Below, one piece after another: positions 16,756 through 24,479 of a DNA stretch of 31,861 nt. This DNA is from JAYZAP01 sp964645285 (lineage in GTDB: Bacteria; Pseudomonadota; Alphaproteobacteria; JAAXGF01). The DNA lies in NCBI GenBank assembly GCA_964645285.1, contig CAZYDR010000042.1, positions 1 through 31,861 of the forward strand. Reading direction: 5' to 3'. The notes below the pieces were generated by a model. It was not told the origin of the DNA, ran no database searches, and saw only the letters and a program-made list of their open reading frames with translations. Positions within the stretch are counted from its first letter, which is position 1, and each line of letters begins with the position of its first letter. A program made the position numbers and the translations under genes.

Positions 16756-17405
16756 GCAGTGGGCGTGGTGCCGAGTCGCTTCGTCAGATAGCCGTCCACG
16801 TATCCGGTGAGGGTGTCGATGTAACCATTGAGGAAATGGTTGGCGCCGTCGATGATATTGTAATCGACTTCAATGTTGTGCTGCTTGGAGACCTTCTCCG
16901 CCAGCAGGGCGACTGAAGGTTCCGGCACCAGTTCGTCCGAGCCACCCTGAATAATCATGCCCGATGACGGGCAGGGCGCGAGAAACGCGAAGTCATACAT
17001 GTTTGCCGGTGGCGCCACGGCGATGAAACCATGGATCTCGGGCCGGCGCATGAGCACCTGCATGGCGATCCAGGCGCCGAATGAAAAGCCGCCGATCCAG
17101 CAGTTGCCGGCATTGGGATTGATGGTTTGCAGCCAATCGAGCGCCGATGCGGCGTCGCTCAGCTCGCCGATGCCGTTGTCGAATTCTCCCTGGCTACGCC
17201 CAACTCCCCGGAAATTAATGCGCAGCACGGAAAATCCGTGGCGTCCGAAGGTTTGAAACAGGGAGTAAACCACCTTGTTGTTCATGGTCCCGCCATACTG
17301 AGGATGGGGGTGAAGAACCATGGCGATTGGCGCGTTGGGCGTGGCGCTGTGTCGATAGCGACCTTCGAGACGGCCTTCCGGCCCGTTAATGATGACTTCA
17401 GGCAT
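16752..17405 (-). CDS. Alpha/beta hydrolase (COG2945 type)
   Basis: 217 residues. The nucleophile elbow is GFSFG with S108; the probable triad partners are D157 (GGSDELVP) and H190 (DGANHFLNG). The oxyanion region is LHPHPQYGGTMNN (31-43) and the RINFRGVGRSQG motif follows. There is no signal peptide, so it is cytoplasmic. This compact group is annotated as esterases or dienelactone-hydrolase relatives, without known substrates. In several alphaproteobacteria a related gene lies next to Fe-S assembly genes, as it does here, but this is association only. It starts 224 bp from the divergent cysE. Confidence 0.87.
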   Translation of the reverse strand: MPEVIINGPEGRLEGRYRHSATPNAPIAMVLHPHPQYGGTMNNKVVYSLFQTFGRHGFSVLRINFRGVGRSQGEFDNGIGELSDAASALDWLQTINPNAGNCWIGGFSFGAWIAMQVLMRRPEIHGFIAVAPPANMYDFAFLAPCPSSGMIIQGGSDELVPEPSVALLAEKVSKQHNIEVDYNIIDGANHFLNGYIDTLTGYVDGYLTKRLGTTPTA

Positions 17406-17524
17406 ACGTGTGTAATTTCATTTCGATTTGTGTTCAGACCCCGAAATCCGGTATCTTTAGCAAAATAACCCAGCGCGGTGAGTGGGAATGCACAATGGCT
17501 CGTACGATAAGTCTCGCCGCATAC

Positions 17525-17553
17525 TTGACCGGATTAGTCGGAAAATATATATG
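17525..17553 (+). promoter_or_regulatory. Probable promoter of the cysE-isc operon, within the 17406-17629 intergenic region
   Basis: TTGACC (17525-17530) is followed after 17 bp by TATATG (17548-17553), with TATATA two bases upstream as an alternative -10. The AT-rich patch stands out in GC-rich DNA, about 80 bp before the cysE start. The rest of the 224-bp gap between the hydrolase and cysE holds no gene I trust, only a 30-codon frame from 17551 that would begin inside the -10 region. I could not identify a clear IscR or Irr box. Confidence 0.5.
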
Positions 17554-17629
17554 ACCATTCAGACGCGATCTGACGGGGGTGCCGCCGGCCCGGCCGAACG
17601 GCGCGCCATACTAGCCGCCGGGTATCTAT

Positions 17630-18382
17630 ATGTTCAAGAGGATTAGAGCCGATATCGATGTTGTCTTCGGGCGCGACCCCGCGGTGCGCTCGCGTCCCGA
17701 AGTCGTGCTCTGCTACCCCAGTTTCCACGCGCTGCAGCTTTATCACCTGGGCCATTGGGCCTGGATCAACGATTGGAAGCTGATCGGGCGTTTCATTTCT
17801 CACGTTGGCCGATTCCTCACGGGCATCGAAATTCATCCCGGCGCCGTCATCGGCGAGCGTTTCTTTATCGATCATGGCATGGGCGTGGTTATTGGCGAGA
17901 CCGCCGAGATTGGCGACGACGTGACGCTCTATCATGGGGTCACCCTGGGCGGCACGTCGCCGGCGGTGGATGCCGAATCCCAGATCAATCAGAAACGCCA
18001 TCCGACCATCGAGGATGGTGTCATCGTAGGGTCCGGGGCCCAGGTCCTCGGCCCCATCACGGTCGGCCGGAATGCTCGCGTCGGGGCCAATGCGGTGGTC
18101 GTCGGGGATGTCGCCCAGGGCGTCACGGTGGTGGGCATTCCAGCCCGCGCCGTGGGTGCCCATGACCCGTCCAAGCCGCAGCGCTTCGTCGCTTATGGCG
18201 CGACGTCGCCCAACATGCCCGACCCGACGAGCCGGGCCATCGACGGCTTGCTTGATCAGATCGATACCTTGTCGGCCCAGGTCAGGGATCTGGAAGCCGC
18301 GATTGAAAGCCAGGCACGTCAGGCGCCGGACAGTTTTGAAGACGAGCAGAAAAGCGATCCAGATAAACCGCAAGCATGTTAG
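17630..18382 (+). CDS. cysE: Serine O-acetyltransferase
   Basis: 250 residues. The short helical N-terminus (MFKRIRADIDVVFGRDPA) is followed by left-handed beta-helix hexapeptide repeats containing GIEIHPGAVIGERFFIDHG, the catalytic-type DHGMGVVIGETAEIGD and YHGVTLGGT. The C-terminal tail (about 200-235) is a likely short coiled coil. The enzyme makes O-acetyl-L-serine, the acceptor for sulfide in cysteine synthesis. It lies 42 bp before iscR with no obvious promoter between, so it is probably co-transcribed. That couples supply of cysteine, the sulfur donor of IscS, to cluster assembly. Confidence 0.95.
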   Translation: MFKRIRADIDVVFGRDPAVRSRPEVVLCYPSFHALQLYHLGHWAWINDWKLIGRFISHVGRFLTGIEIHPGAVIGERFFIDHGMGVVIGETAEIGDDVTLYHGVTLGGTSPAVDAESQINQKRHPTIEDGVIVGSGAQVLGPITVGRNARVGANAVVVGDVAQGVTVVGIPARAVGAHDPSKPQRFVAYGATSPNMPDPTSRAIDGLLDQIDTLSAQVRDLEAAIESQARQAPDSFEDEQKSDPDKPQAC

Positions 18383-18424
18383 GGCCCTCATCCGGGGCAT
18401 CAGCGTTTAGGGAGGAACGAGGAC

Positions 18425-18916
18425 GTGAAACTTAGTACCAAAGGCCGCTATGCGGTCATGGCCATGGTTGATCTTGCGACCAACAGCAATGGACGGCCGA
18501 TTTCGCTGGCCGATATCGCCGAGCGTCAGGAAATATCGCTGTCCTATCTGGAACAGCTTTTTGGCAAGCTGCGCCGCGGCGCGGTGGTGCGAAGCGTGCG
18601 CGGGCCCGGCGGCGGTTACCTTCTGGCCCGGCCGGCTGAAGAAATTCGGATATCCGATGTGATTCTGGCCGTCGACGAACAACTCGTAGCGACCCGATGT
18701 CAGCCCGGTTCGCCCTTCGGTTGTTGCCGCAACAAGAGCCGCTGCCAGACCCATGATCTGTGGGAGGAACTGGGTAACCAGATTTACATGTACCTGAGTT
18801 CGGTCTCTCTCGAGGATGTCTGCGCCCGTCGCGTTATGGGAACCAGCCAGTTGTTTGCTCCCAAAGGCGGTACGGCACCTGCCGGTGAGGTCGCGGAGTT
18901 ACGGGCGATTAAGTGA
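18425..18916 (+). CDS. iscR: Rrf2 family Fe-S-sensing regulator, IscR-like
   Basis: 163 residues from GTG 18425, with AGGGAGGA upstream. The start MKLSTKGRYAVMAM and the winged helix with SLSYLEQLFGKLRRG and VRSVRGPGGGYLLARP are classic IscR/Rrf2. The cluster-binding cysteines are C92, C100, C101 and C107, spaced C-x7-C-C-x5-C, with H110 close by; E. coli IscR has C-x5-C-x5-C. IscR carries a 2Fe-2S cluster and represses its own operon when clusters are plentiful. The stop overlaps the iscS start by 4 nt. Confidence 0.93.
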   Translation: MKLSTKGRYAVMAMVDLATNSNGRPISLADIAERQEISLSYLEQLFGKLRRGAVVRSVRGPGGGYLLARPAEEIRISDVILAVDEQLVATRCQPGSPFGCCRNKSRCQTHDLWEELGNQIYMYLSSVSLEDVCARRVMGTSQLFAPKGGTAPAGEVAELRAIK

Positions 18917-20046
18917 GCCGCCCACCGCTTCATTATCTCGACTACAACGCGGAAGCGCCGCTCAAACCCGCTGTCGCCGAGGCCATGGCGGCGGCGCTGG
19001 GCCATGTGGGAAACCCGTCCTCGGTTCATCGCTTCGGTCGGTTGGCGCGGCGCGCCCTTGACGACGCCAAGGCCCAGGTCGCGCGAATGGTCGGCGCCGA
19101 TCAGGCCAATGTCATAATCACATCAGGCGGAACCGAGGCCAATAATCTGGCCTTGACAGGCGTCGTCTCGGCGCGCCGCGTGGTGTCGGCGATCGAGCAT
19201 GACTCGGTGTTGGCTGCGGCACCTGATGCGACTGTCGCCCTGGTGGATGGTGATGGCGTTATCGACCTGGCGGCTCTTGAGGCGGCTCTGGCCGCCGACC
19301 CGGCCCCGGCGCTGGTATCGCTCATGCTGGCCAACAATGAAACCGGAGTTATTCAGCCGGTGGCGGAGGCCAGCGAACTGGCCCACGCCCACGGCGCCTT
19401 GCTGCACTGTGACGCGGTTCAGGGCATCGGGCGAATTCCCGTTTCCTTCGACAACCTCAACGCCGATCTGTTGAGCCTGTCGGCCCATAAGATGGGCGGT
19501 CCTCAGGGCGCCGGCGCCTTGATTGTGCGTGATGGCGTGTCGCTGTCGCCCATGCTTCGCGGCGGTCGCCAGGAGACCGGACGCCGCGCCGGTAGCGAGA
19601 ATGTGGTTGCCATGGTCGGTTTTGGCGTTGCCGCTGAATTGGTCGCCGAGGATATCAAAGACGCCGCGCGGGTTACGGCTCTGCGCGACCGTATCGAGGC
19701 GTCCCTCATGGCCGTAGCGCCCGACGTTCAGGTGGTCAGTGTCGGTGCGCCGCGGATCGGCAACACCACCTGCCTGACCATGCCCGGCGTGGTCAGCGAG
19801 ACCCAGGTTATGGCGCTCGATCTTGCCGGTGTGGCGGTCAGCGCCGGATCGGCCTGCTCGTCAGGCAAGGTCGGTCCGTCCCATGTATTGGCGGCCATGG
19901 CGGTCGCCGACGCCGCCTGCGCCGTTCGCATGAGTATCGGCTGGGCCAGCACCGACGCCGACGTCGATCGACTGATCGAGACCTGGACCACGCTTTATCG
20001 GCGGTCCGGCGGAAATGATTTGCACGCCCGCTCTTCAACCGGGTAA
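18913..20046 (+). CDS. iscS: Cysteine desulfurase (IscS/NifS class)
   Basis: 377 residues from GTG 18913, overlapping iscR (GTGA). PLP-binding features: SGGTEANNLAL (71-81), H97 in IEHDSV, D167 and Q170 in HCDAVQG, and the Schiff-base lysine K193 in SAHKMGG. The catalytic cysteine is C315 in SAGSACSSGKV, on the long flexible loop of group I desulfurases. It takes sulfur from cysteine as a persulfide and hands it to a scaffold and, in many bacteria, to tRNA thiolases such as MnmA (encoded 2.8 kb downstream). The second-residue motif is YNAEAPLKP rather than the common YNATTP. A NifS paralogue assignment is possible. Confidence 0.94.
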   Translation: MSRPPLHYLDYNAEAPLKPAVAEAMAAALGHVGNPSSVHRFGRLARRALDDAKAQVARMVGADQANVIITSGGTEANNLALTGVVSARRVVSAIEHDSVLAAAPDATVALVDGDGVIDLAALEAALAADPAPALVSLMLANNETGVIQPVAEASELAHAHGALLHCDAVQGIGRIPVSFDNLNADLLSLSAHKMGGPQGAGALIVRDGVSLSPMLRGGRQETGRRAGSENVVAMVGFGVAAELVAEDIKDAARVTALRDRIEASLMAVAPDVQVVSVGAPRIGNTTCLTMPGVVSETQVMALDLAGVAVSAGSACSSGKVGPSHVLAAMAVADAACAVRMSIGWASTDADVDRLIETWTTLYRRSGGNDLHARSSTG

Positions 20047-20090
20047 ACAGCGCTCTATATAGCTTTGACCATGGGTCGAGGAGTAACACG

Positions 20091-20426
20091 GTGGACGCAC
20101 AGACAATAACGGTAAGCCAGGCGGCAGCGGCGCGGATCAAGCATCTGGCGCAGGAGAATAGCCAAGTGGCGCCGAGCCTGCGTATCGGCGTGCGCCGGGC
20201 CGGGTGTTCGGGAATGGTCTACACCATCGACCTCGCCGAGGACAAACTGCCCCTTGATGCGGTGGTCGAAAGTGATGGCGTTACCGTGTTGCTCGACCCA
20301 GAGGCGGCCATGTATCTTGCTGGCGCCGAGCTCGACTTCGTCGAGGAAAAGCTGAGCGCCGGCTTCGTCTTCAATAATCCTAATGAAAAAGGGCGCTGCG
20401 GCTGTGGCGAATCCTTCTTCGTCTGA
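20091..20426 (+). CDS. iscA: A-type iron-sulfur carrier protein (IscA/HesB family)
   Basis: 111 residues from GTG 20091, with GAGGAG upstream. It has the three invariant cysteines of the family: C39 in RRAGCSGM, and C103 and C105 in GRCGCGESF. The length is typical (~107-120). These small proteins bind iron or 2Fe-2S/4Fe-4S clusters and pass them to target proteins. It lies 44 bp after iscS and 7 bp before the ferredoxin gene. SufA or ErpA cannot be excluded by sequence, but the position favours IscA. Confidence 0.93.
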   Translation: MDAQTITVSQAAAARIKHLAQENSQVAPSLRIGVRRAGCSGMVYTIDLAEDKLPLDAVVESDGVTVLLDPEAAMYLAGAELDFVEEKLSAGFVFNNPNEKGRCGCGESFFV

Positions 20427-20433
20427 GCGCGCC

Positions 20434-20763
20434 ATGCCCAAGATGACGTTTATCCACCCCGATGGCGGGCGGAGCGAAGTCGACGCCCCGCTCGGCCTAT
20501 CGATCCTTGAGGTCGCCCGCAAGAATAACATCGATATCGAAGGCGCCTGTGAGGGCTCCCTGGCCTGTTCGACCTGTCATATCGTCGTTGACCCGGATCA
20601 TTTCGACCGCCTGTCCGAGATCACCGAGGATGAGGAAGATATGCTCGACCTAGCCTTCGACCTCCAGAAGACCTCTCGGCTGGGCTGCCAGATCATCATC
20701 ACCGACGAACTCGATGGCCTGACGGTTACGCTGCCGGCGGAAACCCGAAGTCTGATGTTCTGA
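20434..20763 (+). CDS. fdx: 2Fe-2S ferredoxin of the adrenodoxin/ISC type
   Basis: 109 residues. The cluster ligands are C39, C45, C48 and C85 (C-x5-C-x2-C-x36-C), with GACEGSLACSTCHIVV typical of ISC ferredoxins, and an acidic interaction patch (EITEDEEDMLD). It donates electrons during cluster assembly on the scaffold. It ends the block cysE-iscR-iscS-iscA-fdx. No iscU, hscB, hscA or iscX lies in or next to this set. Confidence 0.94.
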   Translation: MPKMTFIHPDGGRSEVDAPLGLSILEVARKNNIDIEGACEGSLACSTCHIVVDPDHFDRLSEITEDEEDMLDLAFDLQKTSRLGCQIIITDELDGLTVTLPAETRSLMF

Positions 20764-20778
20764 CGCGGTTGTAGCCGC

Positions 20779-21717
20779 ATGTCCATAAACCAGACAGCTT
20801 CCGCCCGAGACGTCCAGCACGGCCTGTTGCTCATGACCTTGGCCATGCTGATTCTGCTGGGCATCGACGCCACTACCAAATTCCTTCTGGATTGGATATC
20901 GTCGGGCCAGATAGCCTGGAGCCGGTTTTTCTTTCAAATCCTGTTCCTGCTTCCGTTCGTATTACGCCATGGTAGTCTTCGGGTTGGCCGCAGGCTGTGG
21001 GTCCATGCGGCGCGCGGAATTCTGATCGCCGTCGGCACTTTGATGTTTTTCACCTCGCTCGCCAATTTGCCGTTGGCCGACGCCATCTCGATATTCTTTG
21101 TCGGACCGTTCATCCTTACATTCCTCTCGGCGGTGTTTCTTGGAGAGAGTGTCGGCTGGCGGCGTATATTTGCTGTCGCCGTGGGGTTTTGCGGGGCGCT
21201 GATAGTCATTCGCCCCAGCTTAGAGATGTTCGGTCTGGTGTCCTTGTTGCCGGCAGGCGCGGCTTTTACTTATGCCTGTTACATGGCGCTGACGCGCTGG
21301 CTGACGAAGGGCGACGGCGTCGCCGTCATGCAGTTCTACAGCGGCGTATTCGGCGGCTTGACCATGTCGCTCGCGCTGTGGCTCGGCGGTGAGGCCGATG
21401 TGGCGATCTTGACGTCGGTGTGGCCCACGATGTCGCAGTGGTTGTGGCTGACGGTGCTTGGCGTTATCGCCACTTTAGGGCACTGGATGATCGTTCTCGC
21501 CGTTCGCCGGGTGGGTGCCGGCATGGTGGCTCCGCTCCAGTATCTGGAGATCGTCGGTGCGACCATTCTCGGCCTTGTGTTCTTCGGTGATTTTTCCGAC
21601 CCGACCACGTGGCTGGGGGTCACCATCATTGTCGGCTCGGGACTATACGTGTTCTATCGCGAACGAAAACTCTCCCCGGCCGCGGATGCCAGGGCGGAGG
21701 GTGTAGCGAACCCGTAG
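20779..21717 (+). CDS. EamA/DMT superfamily permease
   Basis: 312 residues with about ten hydrophobic segments, arranged as two EamA repeats. The first carries ATTKFLLDWISSGQIAWSRFFFQ and PLADAISIFFVGPFILTFLSAVFLGE, the second APLQYLEIVGATILGLVFFGD. The family exports amino acids, nucleosides or other metabolites; the substrate is unknown. It follows fdx by 15 bp on the same strand and may be read through from the isc operon, without clear functional meaning. It ends 11 bp from the convergent ureohydrolase-like gene. Confidence 0.88.
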   Translation: MSINQTASARDVQHGLLLMTLAMLILLGIDATTKFLLDWISSGQIAWSRFFFQILFLLPFVLRHGSLRVGRRLWVHAARGILIAVGTLMFFTSLANLPLADAISIFFVGPFILTFLSAVFLGESVGWRRIFAVAVGFCGALIVIRPSLEMFGLVSLLPAGAAFTYACYMALTRWLTKGDGVAVMQFYSGVFGGLTMSLALWLGGEADVAILTSVWPTMSQWLWLTVLGVIATLGHWMIVLAVRRVGAGMVAPLQYLEIVGATILGLVFFGDFSDPTTWLGVTIIVGSGLYVFYRERKLSPAADARAEGVANP

Positions 21718-21728
21718 ATGCCCGTCAT

Positions 21729-22658
21729 CTAACCTTTCTTCATGCACAACAGGTGCAATGCCAGGATCATGACGTTGGCGGCCAGCAGGGCGGTCATGCC
21801 GGCGGCGTCGTGGGGCGGGCTGACGGTGTTGACGTCGACCGAGACGATGTTCATGCCGGCCAGGCTGCGTAGGATGGCGATACCTTCCCGTGCGGTCATG
21901 CCGCCCCAGGTGGGATCACAGACCCCCGGCGCGCAGGACGGGTCGAATACGTCCATGTCCCAACAGAGATAAACTGGGCGGTTACCGACGGCGGCTCGCA
22001 TCTCCTCGATCACCGCTTTATGGCCGCGCTCGAACAATTCGTCCGCCGTGACCACCCGATAGCCGAACTCGCGGGTGAATCCAATAATGTCCGGGTGGCG
22101 GCAGGTGCCGCGAATACCGATGTGCCACGAGCCCGGGGCGTCGATCAGGCCTTCCTCGGCGGCATTGTTGAAGGTGGTGCCGTTGGTGTGGCGGCGCTGG
22201 CCCTCGATGGGGTAGGCGTCGGTGTGGGAATCGAAATGGATTACCGTGAGGCCGGGATAGCGGGCGCCCATGGCGCGAAGCTGGGGCAGGGTGACGGCGC
22301 CGTCGCCGCCCATGGTTACCGGAACGACGCCGGCATCGGCGATCTGACCCATGGCCGCTTCCATGACTTCGTGGGCTTCCTCGATACGCCCGGCGATAAC
22401 GTTCGCGTCGCCGCAGTCGATCAGCCGCAGGTCCTCCAGGGGGTCGTTCATGGAAAAGCTGGGGTAGGGGCCATCGAGGCGGATCGCCTGATCGCGGATG
22501 GCGCCGGGGCCCTGGCGGGCGCCGATGCGATAGGGGTCGGCGCCGCAATCGAACGGTATGCCGAGGATCGCCGCCTTGGCGCCGGTCAGGTCGAGGGTCG
22601 AGGGCACGCCCATGAAACCGCGGGTCGGACGGATGAGATGTGAATCGAGGCTCGCCAT
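21729..22658 (-). CDS. Ureohydrolase (arginase/agmatinase) superfamily protein with altered active site
   Basis: 309 residues from ATG 22658; ATG 22700 would add 14. The fold is clear: GIPFDCGADPYRIGARQGPGAIR, FDSHTDAY, WDMDVFDPSCAPG and SPPHDAAGMTALLAA. Residues (309 numbering) D143, H145, D147, D234 and D236 match manganese ligands of the family. However, the first metal histidine of GGDHS is glycine (G120, GGDGAVT), the histidine of the HG-x-x-F motif is asparagine (NGTTF), and the usual acidic residue before the SPP motif is threonine (DVNTVSPP). Members normally split urea from a guanidino compound using two Mn2+. This one may bind one metal or act on something else. The 11-bp gap to the convergent permease gives no clue. 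Confidence 0.85.
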   Translation of the reverse strand: MASLDSHLIRPTRGFMGVPSTLDLTGAKAAILGIPFDCGADPYRIGARQGPGAIRDQAIRLDGPYPSFSMNDPLEDLRLIDCGDANVIAGRIEEAHEVMEAAMGQIADAGVVPVTMGGDGAVTLPQLRAMGARYPGLTVIHFDSHTDAYPIEGQRRHTNGTTFNNAAEEGLIDAPGSWHIGIRGTCRHPDIIGFTREFGYRVVTADELFERGHKAVIEEMRAAVGNRPVYLCWDMDVFDPSCAPGVCDPTWGGMTAREGIAILRSLAGMNIVSVDVNTVSPPHDAAGMTALLAANVMILALHLLCMKKG

Positions 22659-22749
22659 GGGACTGTCACCATTGTTTTGTTGGTTTGGGTATGAGTTCAT
22701 ACCATCGGTAATGAAGAATGTCCGATGTCAAAAGTGCGGCGCATCACTA

Positions 22750-22799
22750 CCTCACCCTGAGCTTGTCGAAGGGTCTGCTTCGATAGGCTCAGCATGAGG
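22750..22799. repeat. REP-like hairpin repeat
   Basis: The arms 22750-22771 and 22778-22799 are complementary at 18 of 22 positions. The core CTGAGCxTGTCGAAG with CTTCGAxAGGCTCAG is a dispersed repeat well known from alphaproteobacterial genomes. It lies in the gap between the divergent ureohydrolase-like gene and mnmA and could form a stable RNA hairpin. The rest of this 205-bp gap (22659-22863) holds no gene that I can support. Confidence 0.8.
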
Positions 22800-22863
22800 G
22801 GAGTTCTGAATTTTCCGGCGGGCGAAGGTTGTCAGGCCGTGATCTACGCCTATATTCCGCTCC

Positions 22864-24003
22864 ATGAACTCACAAGGCACCAATTTACTTGGCGTAGATA
22901 AGCCGGCGGCCGACACCCGCGTGGTTGTGGCCATGTCGGGCGGGGTTGATTCCTCGGTCACCGCAGCCGTGCTGGCAGAGGAAGGCTATGAGGTCATCGG
23001 CATCACCCTGCAGCTCTACGACCATGGCACGGCGGTTCGCCGTCCCAATGCGTGCTGCGCTGGCCAGGATATTCACGACGCTCGCCGCGTCGCCGATAAG
23101 CTTGGCATTGCCCATTACGTACTCGACTACGAGGACCGTTTTCGCGCCGCGGTAATCGATGATTTCGCCGACTCTTATTTGCGCGGCGAGACGCCGGTAC
23201 CCTGCATTCGCTGTAACCAGACGGTCAAGTTTCGCGATCTGCTGGCCACGGCGCGGGATCTCGGCGCCGAGGCCCTCGCCACCGGCCATTACGTGCAGCG
23301 CACCGACGGGCCGAATGGACCGGAACTTCATCGTGCTGCCGACCCGAATCGGGACCAGAGCTATTTCCTGTTCGCCACCACCCGCGAGCAGCTCGACCTG
23401 CTGCGCTTTCCTCTGGGCGGTCTGGCGAGCAAGGACGAGGTGAGGGCTCTGGCCGACCGTTTCGGCTTGGCCGTGGCGCAAAAGCCCGACAGCCAGGATA
23501 TTTGCTTTGTGCCCGAGGGCGGCTATGCGGAGGTCATTGCCCGGCTGCGCCCCGAGGCGTATGAGCCCGGCGGCATCGTCGATCGAGAGGGGCAGGTTCT
23601 TGGCCGCCACGATGGTATTGTCAATTTCACGGTCGGCCAGCGCCGGGGCATCGGTATCGCCGGGCCGGAGCCGCTTTATGTGGTGGCCATCAATGCTGCT
23701 CAACGCCAGGTGGTGGTCGGCCCTTATGACGCTCTGCTCGGCCGGCGGCTGACCATCAACGAGATCAATTGGCTCGGTGATCGGGTGCTCGACGGTGAGA
23801 CCCAGGCGGTTTCGGTTAAGCTGCGGGCGCCCCATCAGGCGGTATCGGCGACCCTGCGCGGACTAGGTAGTAAGCGTGCTGAAGTTACCCTTGATGCGCC
23901 CGAGGCCGCTATTGCGCCAGGCCAAGCCTGCGTAATTTACTACGGTGAGCGGGTGTTGGGCGGCGGCTGGATCGAACGGCCCGAGGCGGCGTTAGGCGGG
24001 TAA
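22864..24003 (+). CDS. mnmA: tRNA-specific 2-thiouridylase
   Basis: 379 residues. The PP-loop SGGVDSS (25-31) binds ATP. The two catalytic cysteines are C117 in PCIRCNQTVKF and C214 in DSQDICFVP. The middle domain has FTVGQRRGIGI, and the C-terminal beta-barrel follows. MnmA adenylates and thiolates U34 in the anticodons of tRNA-Lys, -Glu and -Gln, using sulfur relayed from a cysteine desulfurase; iscS lies 2.8 kb upstream on the same strand. The length is typical. Start choice: ATG 22864 gives a short extra N-terminus before RVVVAMSGG, as in many alphaproteobacteria. Confidence 0.96.
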   Translation: MNSQGTNLLGVDKPAADTRVVVAMSGGVDSSVTAAVLAEEGYEVIGITLQLYDHGTAVRRPNACCAGQDIHDARRVADKLGIAHYVLDYEDRFRAAVIDDFADSYLRGETPVPCIRCNQTVKFRDLLATARDLGAEALATGHYVQRTDGPNGPELHRAADPNRDQSYFLFATTREQLDLLRFPLGGLASKDEVRALADRFGLAVAQKPDSQDICFVPEGGYAEVIARLRPEAYEPGGIVDREGQVLGRHDGIVNFTVGQRRGIGIAGPEPLYVVAINAAQRQVVVGPYDALLGRRLTINEINWLGDRVLDGETQAVSVKLRAPHQAVSATLRGLGSKRAEVTLDAPEAAIAPGQACVIYYGERVLGGGWIERPEAALGG

Positions 24004-24015
24004 GGCAACCCCGAC

Positions 24016-24044
24016 TTGACAGTATTGGCGGCGGCTCTTATACC
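24016..24044 (+). promoter_or_regulatory. Sigma-70-type promoter of tRNA-Met
   Basis: A perfect -35 box TTGACA (24016-24021), 17 bp, then TATACC (24039-24044). The predicted transcription start is about 24051, nine bases before the mature tRNA 5' end. It lies just after the mnmA stop. Confidence 0.8.
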
Positions 24045-24059
24045 GCACGCCATACCTGT

Positions 24060-24135
24060 GGCGGGATAGCTCAGCTGGTAGAGCAGGAGAATCATAATCT
24101 CTTTGTCGGGGGTTCAAGTCCCTCTCCCGCTACCA
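24060..24135 (+). tRNA. tRNA-Met (CAT), elongator type
   Basis: A 76-nt cloverleaf. Acceptor GGCGGGA pairs with TCCCGCT (one G-T pair); D arm GCTC/GAGC; anticodon arm GGAGA/TCTCT with loop ATCATAA, anticodon CAT; T arm GGGGG/CCCTC with loop TTCAAGT; CCA is encoded. The anticodon stem lacks the three G-C pairs of initiator tRNA, and the acceptor ends in a G-T pair, so it is the elongator. A tRNA-Ile2 with lysidine at C34 cannot be fully excluded, but the body matches elongator tRNA-Met of alphaproteobacteria. Confidence 0.95.
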
Positions 24136-24144
24136 TTAATTTCA

Positions 24145-24176
24145 ACGGGTTAGCGCTTCGGCGCTAGCCCGTTTTT
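24145..24176. terminator. Intrinsic terminator of tRNA-Met
   Basis: The stem ACGGGTTAGCGC (24145-24156) pairs with GCGCTAGCCCGT (24161-24172) around a TTCG tetraloop, with one G-T pair, followed by a T run (24172-24176). Its 3' end touches the stop codon of the convergent 97-residue gene. On the minus strand the hairpin has only a short T run after it, so it may serve both directions. Confidence 0.92.
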
Positions 24177-24470
24177 CTATTCAGAGCGGATGCGCTCGAC
24201 GATAACCCGTCCCCGGCCACGTCGCACCAGGTAACCACCGCGGGGAATCTTGATCTTGTTGTTCATGACCATAGGCTCCAGGGTTTCCTGGATCACCTTG
24301 GCGTTCATGTCTTCAGGCTCGGCGATCTCTTTGGGCTGTTCCGTGAGCCATTCGGCGAAAGCCTTGTCGGCAATCTCTGGGCCGAACGATTTTCTTACGG
24401 CGTTCAGCTTGCGAAGCTGACCTTTGCTAAGTGCGCTTTCGTCGATCTTAACGGCAGGTTTCTTGGCCAT
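24177..24470 (-). CDS. Conserved-looking small protein of unknown function
   Basis: 97 residues, starting MAKKPAVKIDES after the ribosome-binding site AGAGGA. It is soluble and charged, with no signal peptide and no membrane segment. An N-terminal half of probable helices (LSKGQLRKLNAVRKSFG, KAFAEWLTEQ) is followed by a basic C-terminus (KIPRGGYLVRRGRGRV). The basic tail suggests nucleic-acid or ribosome contact, but I recognise no family and give no function. The upstream region has an imperfect dyad, CCAGA (24489-24493) with TCTGG (24508-24512). Codon use matches the neighbours, which supports a real gene. Confidence 0.7.
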   Translation of the reverse strand: MAKKPAVKIDESALSKGQLRKLNAVRKSFGPEIADKAFAEWLTEQPKEIAEPEDMNAKVIQETLEPMVMNNKIKIPRGGYLVRRGRGRVIVERIRSE

Positions 24471-24479
24471 GGCGTCCTC

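Noticed and set aside
17551..17643. 30-codon leader peptide before cysE
   Set aside because: Its ATG lies inside the predicted -10 box, it has no cysteine run and no ribosome-binding site of note.
24060..24135. Initiator tRNA-fMet
   Set aside because: The anticodon stem lacks the three consecutive G-C pairs and the first acceptor pair is G-T rather than the initiator mismatch.
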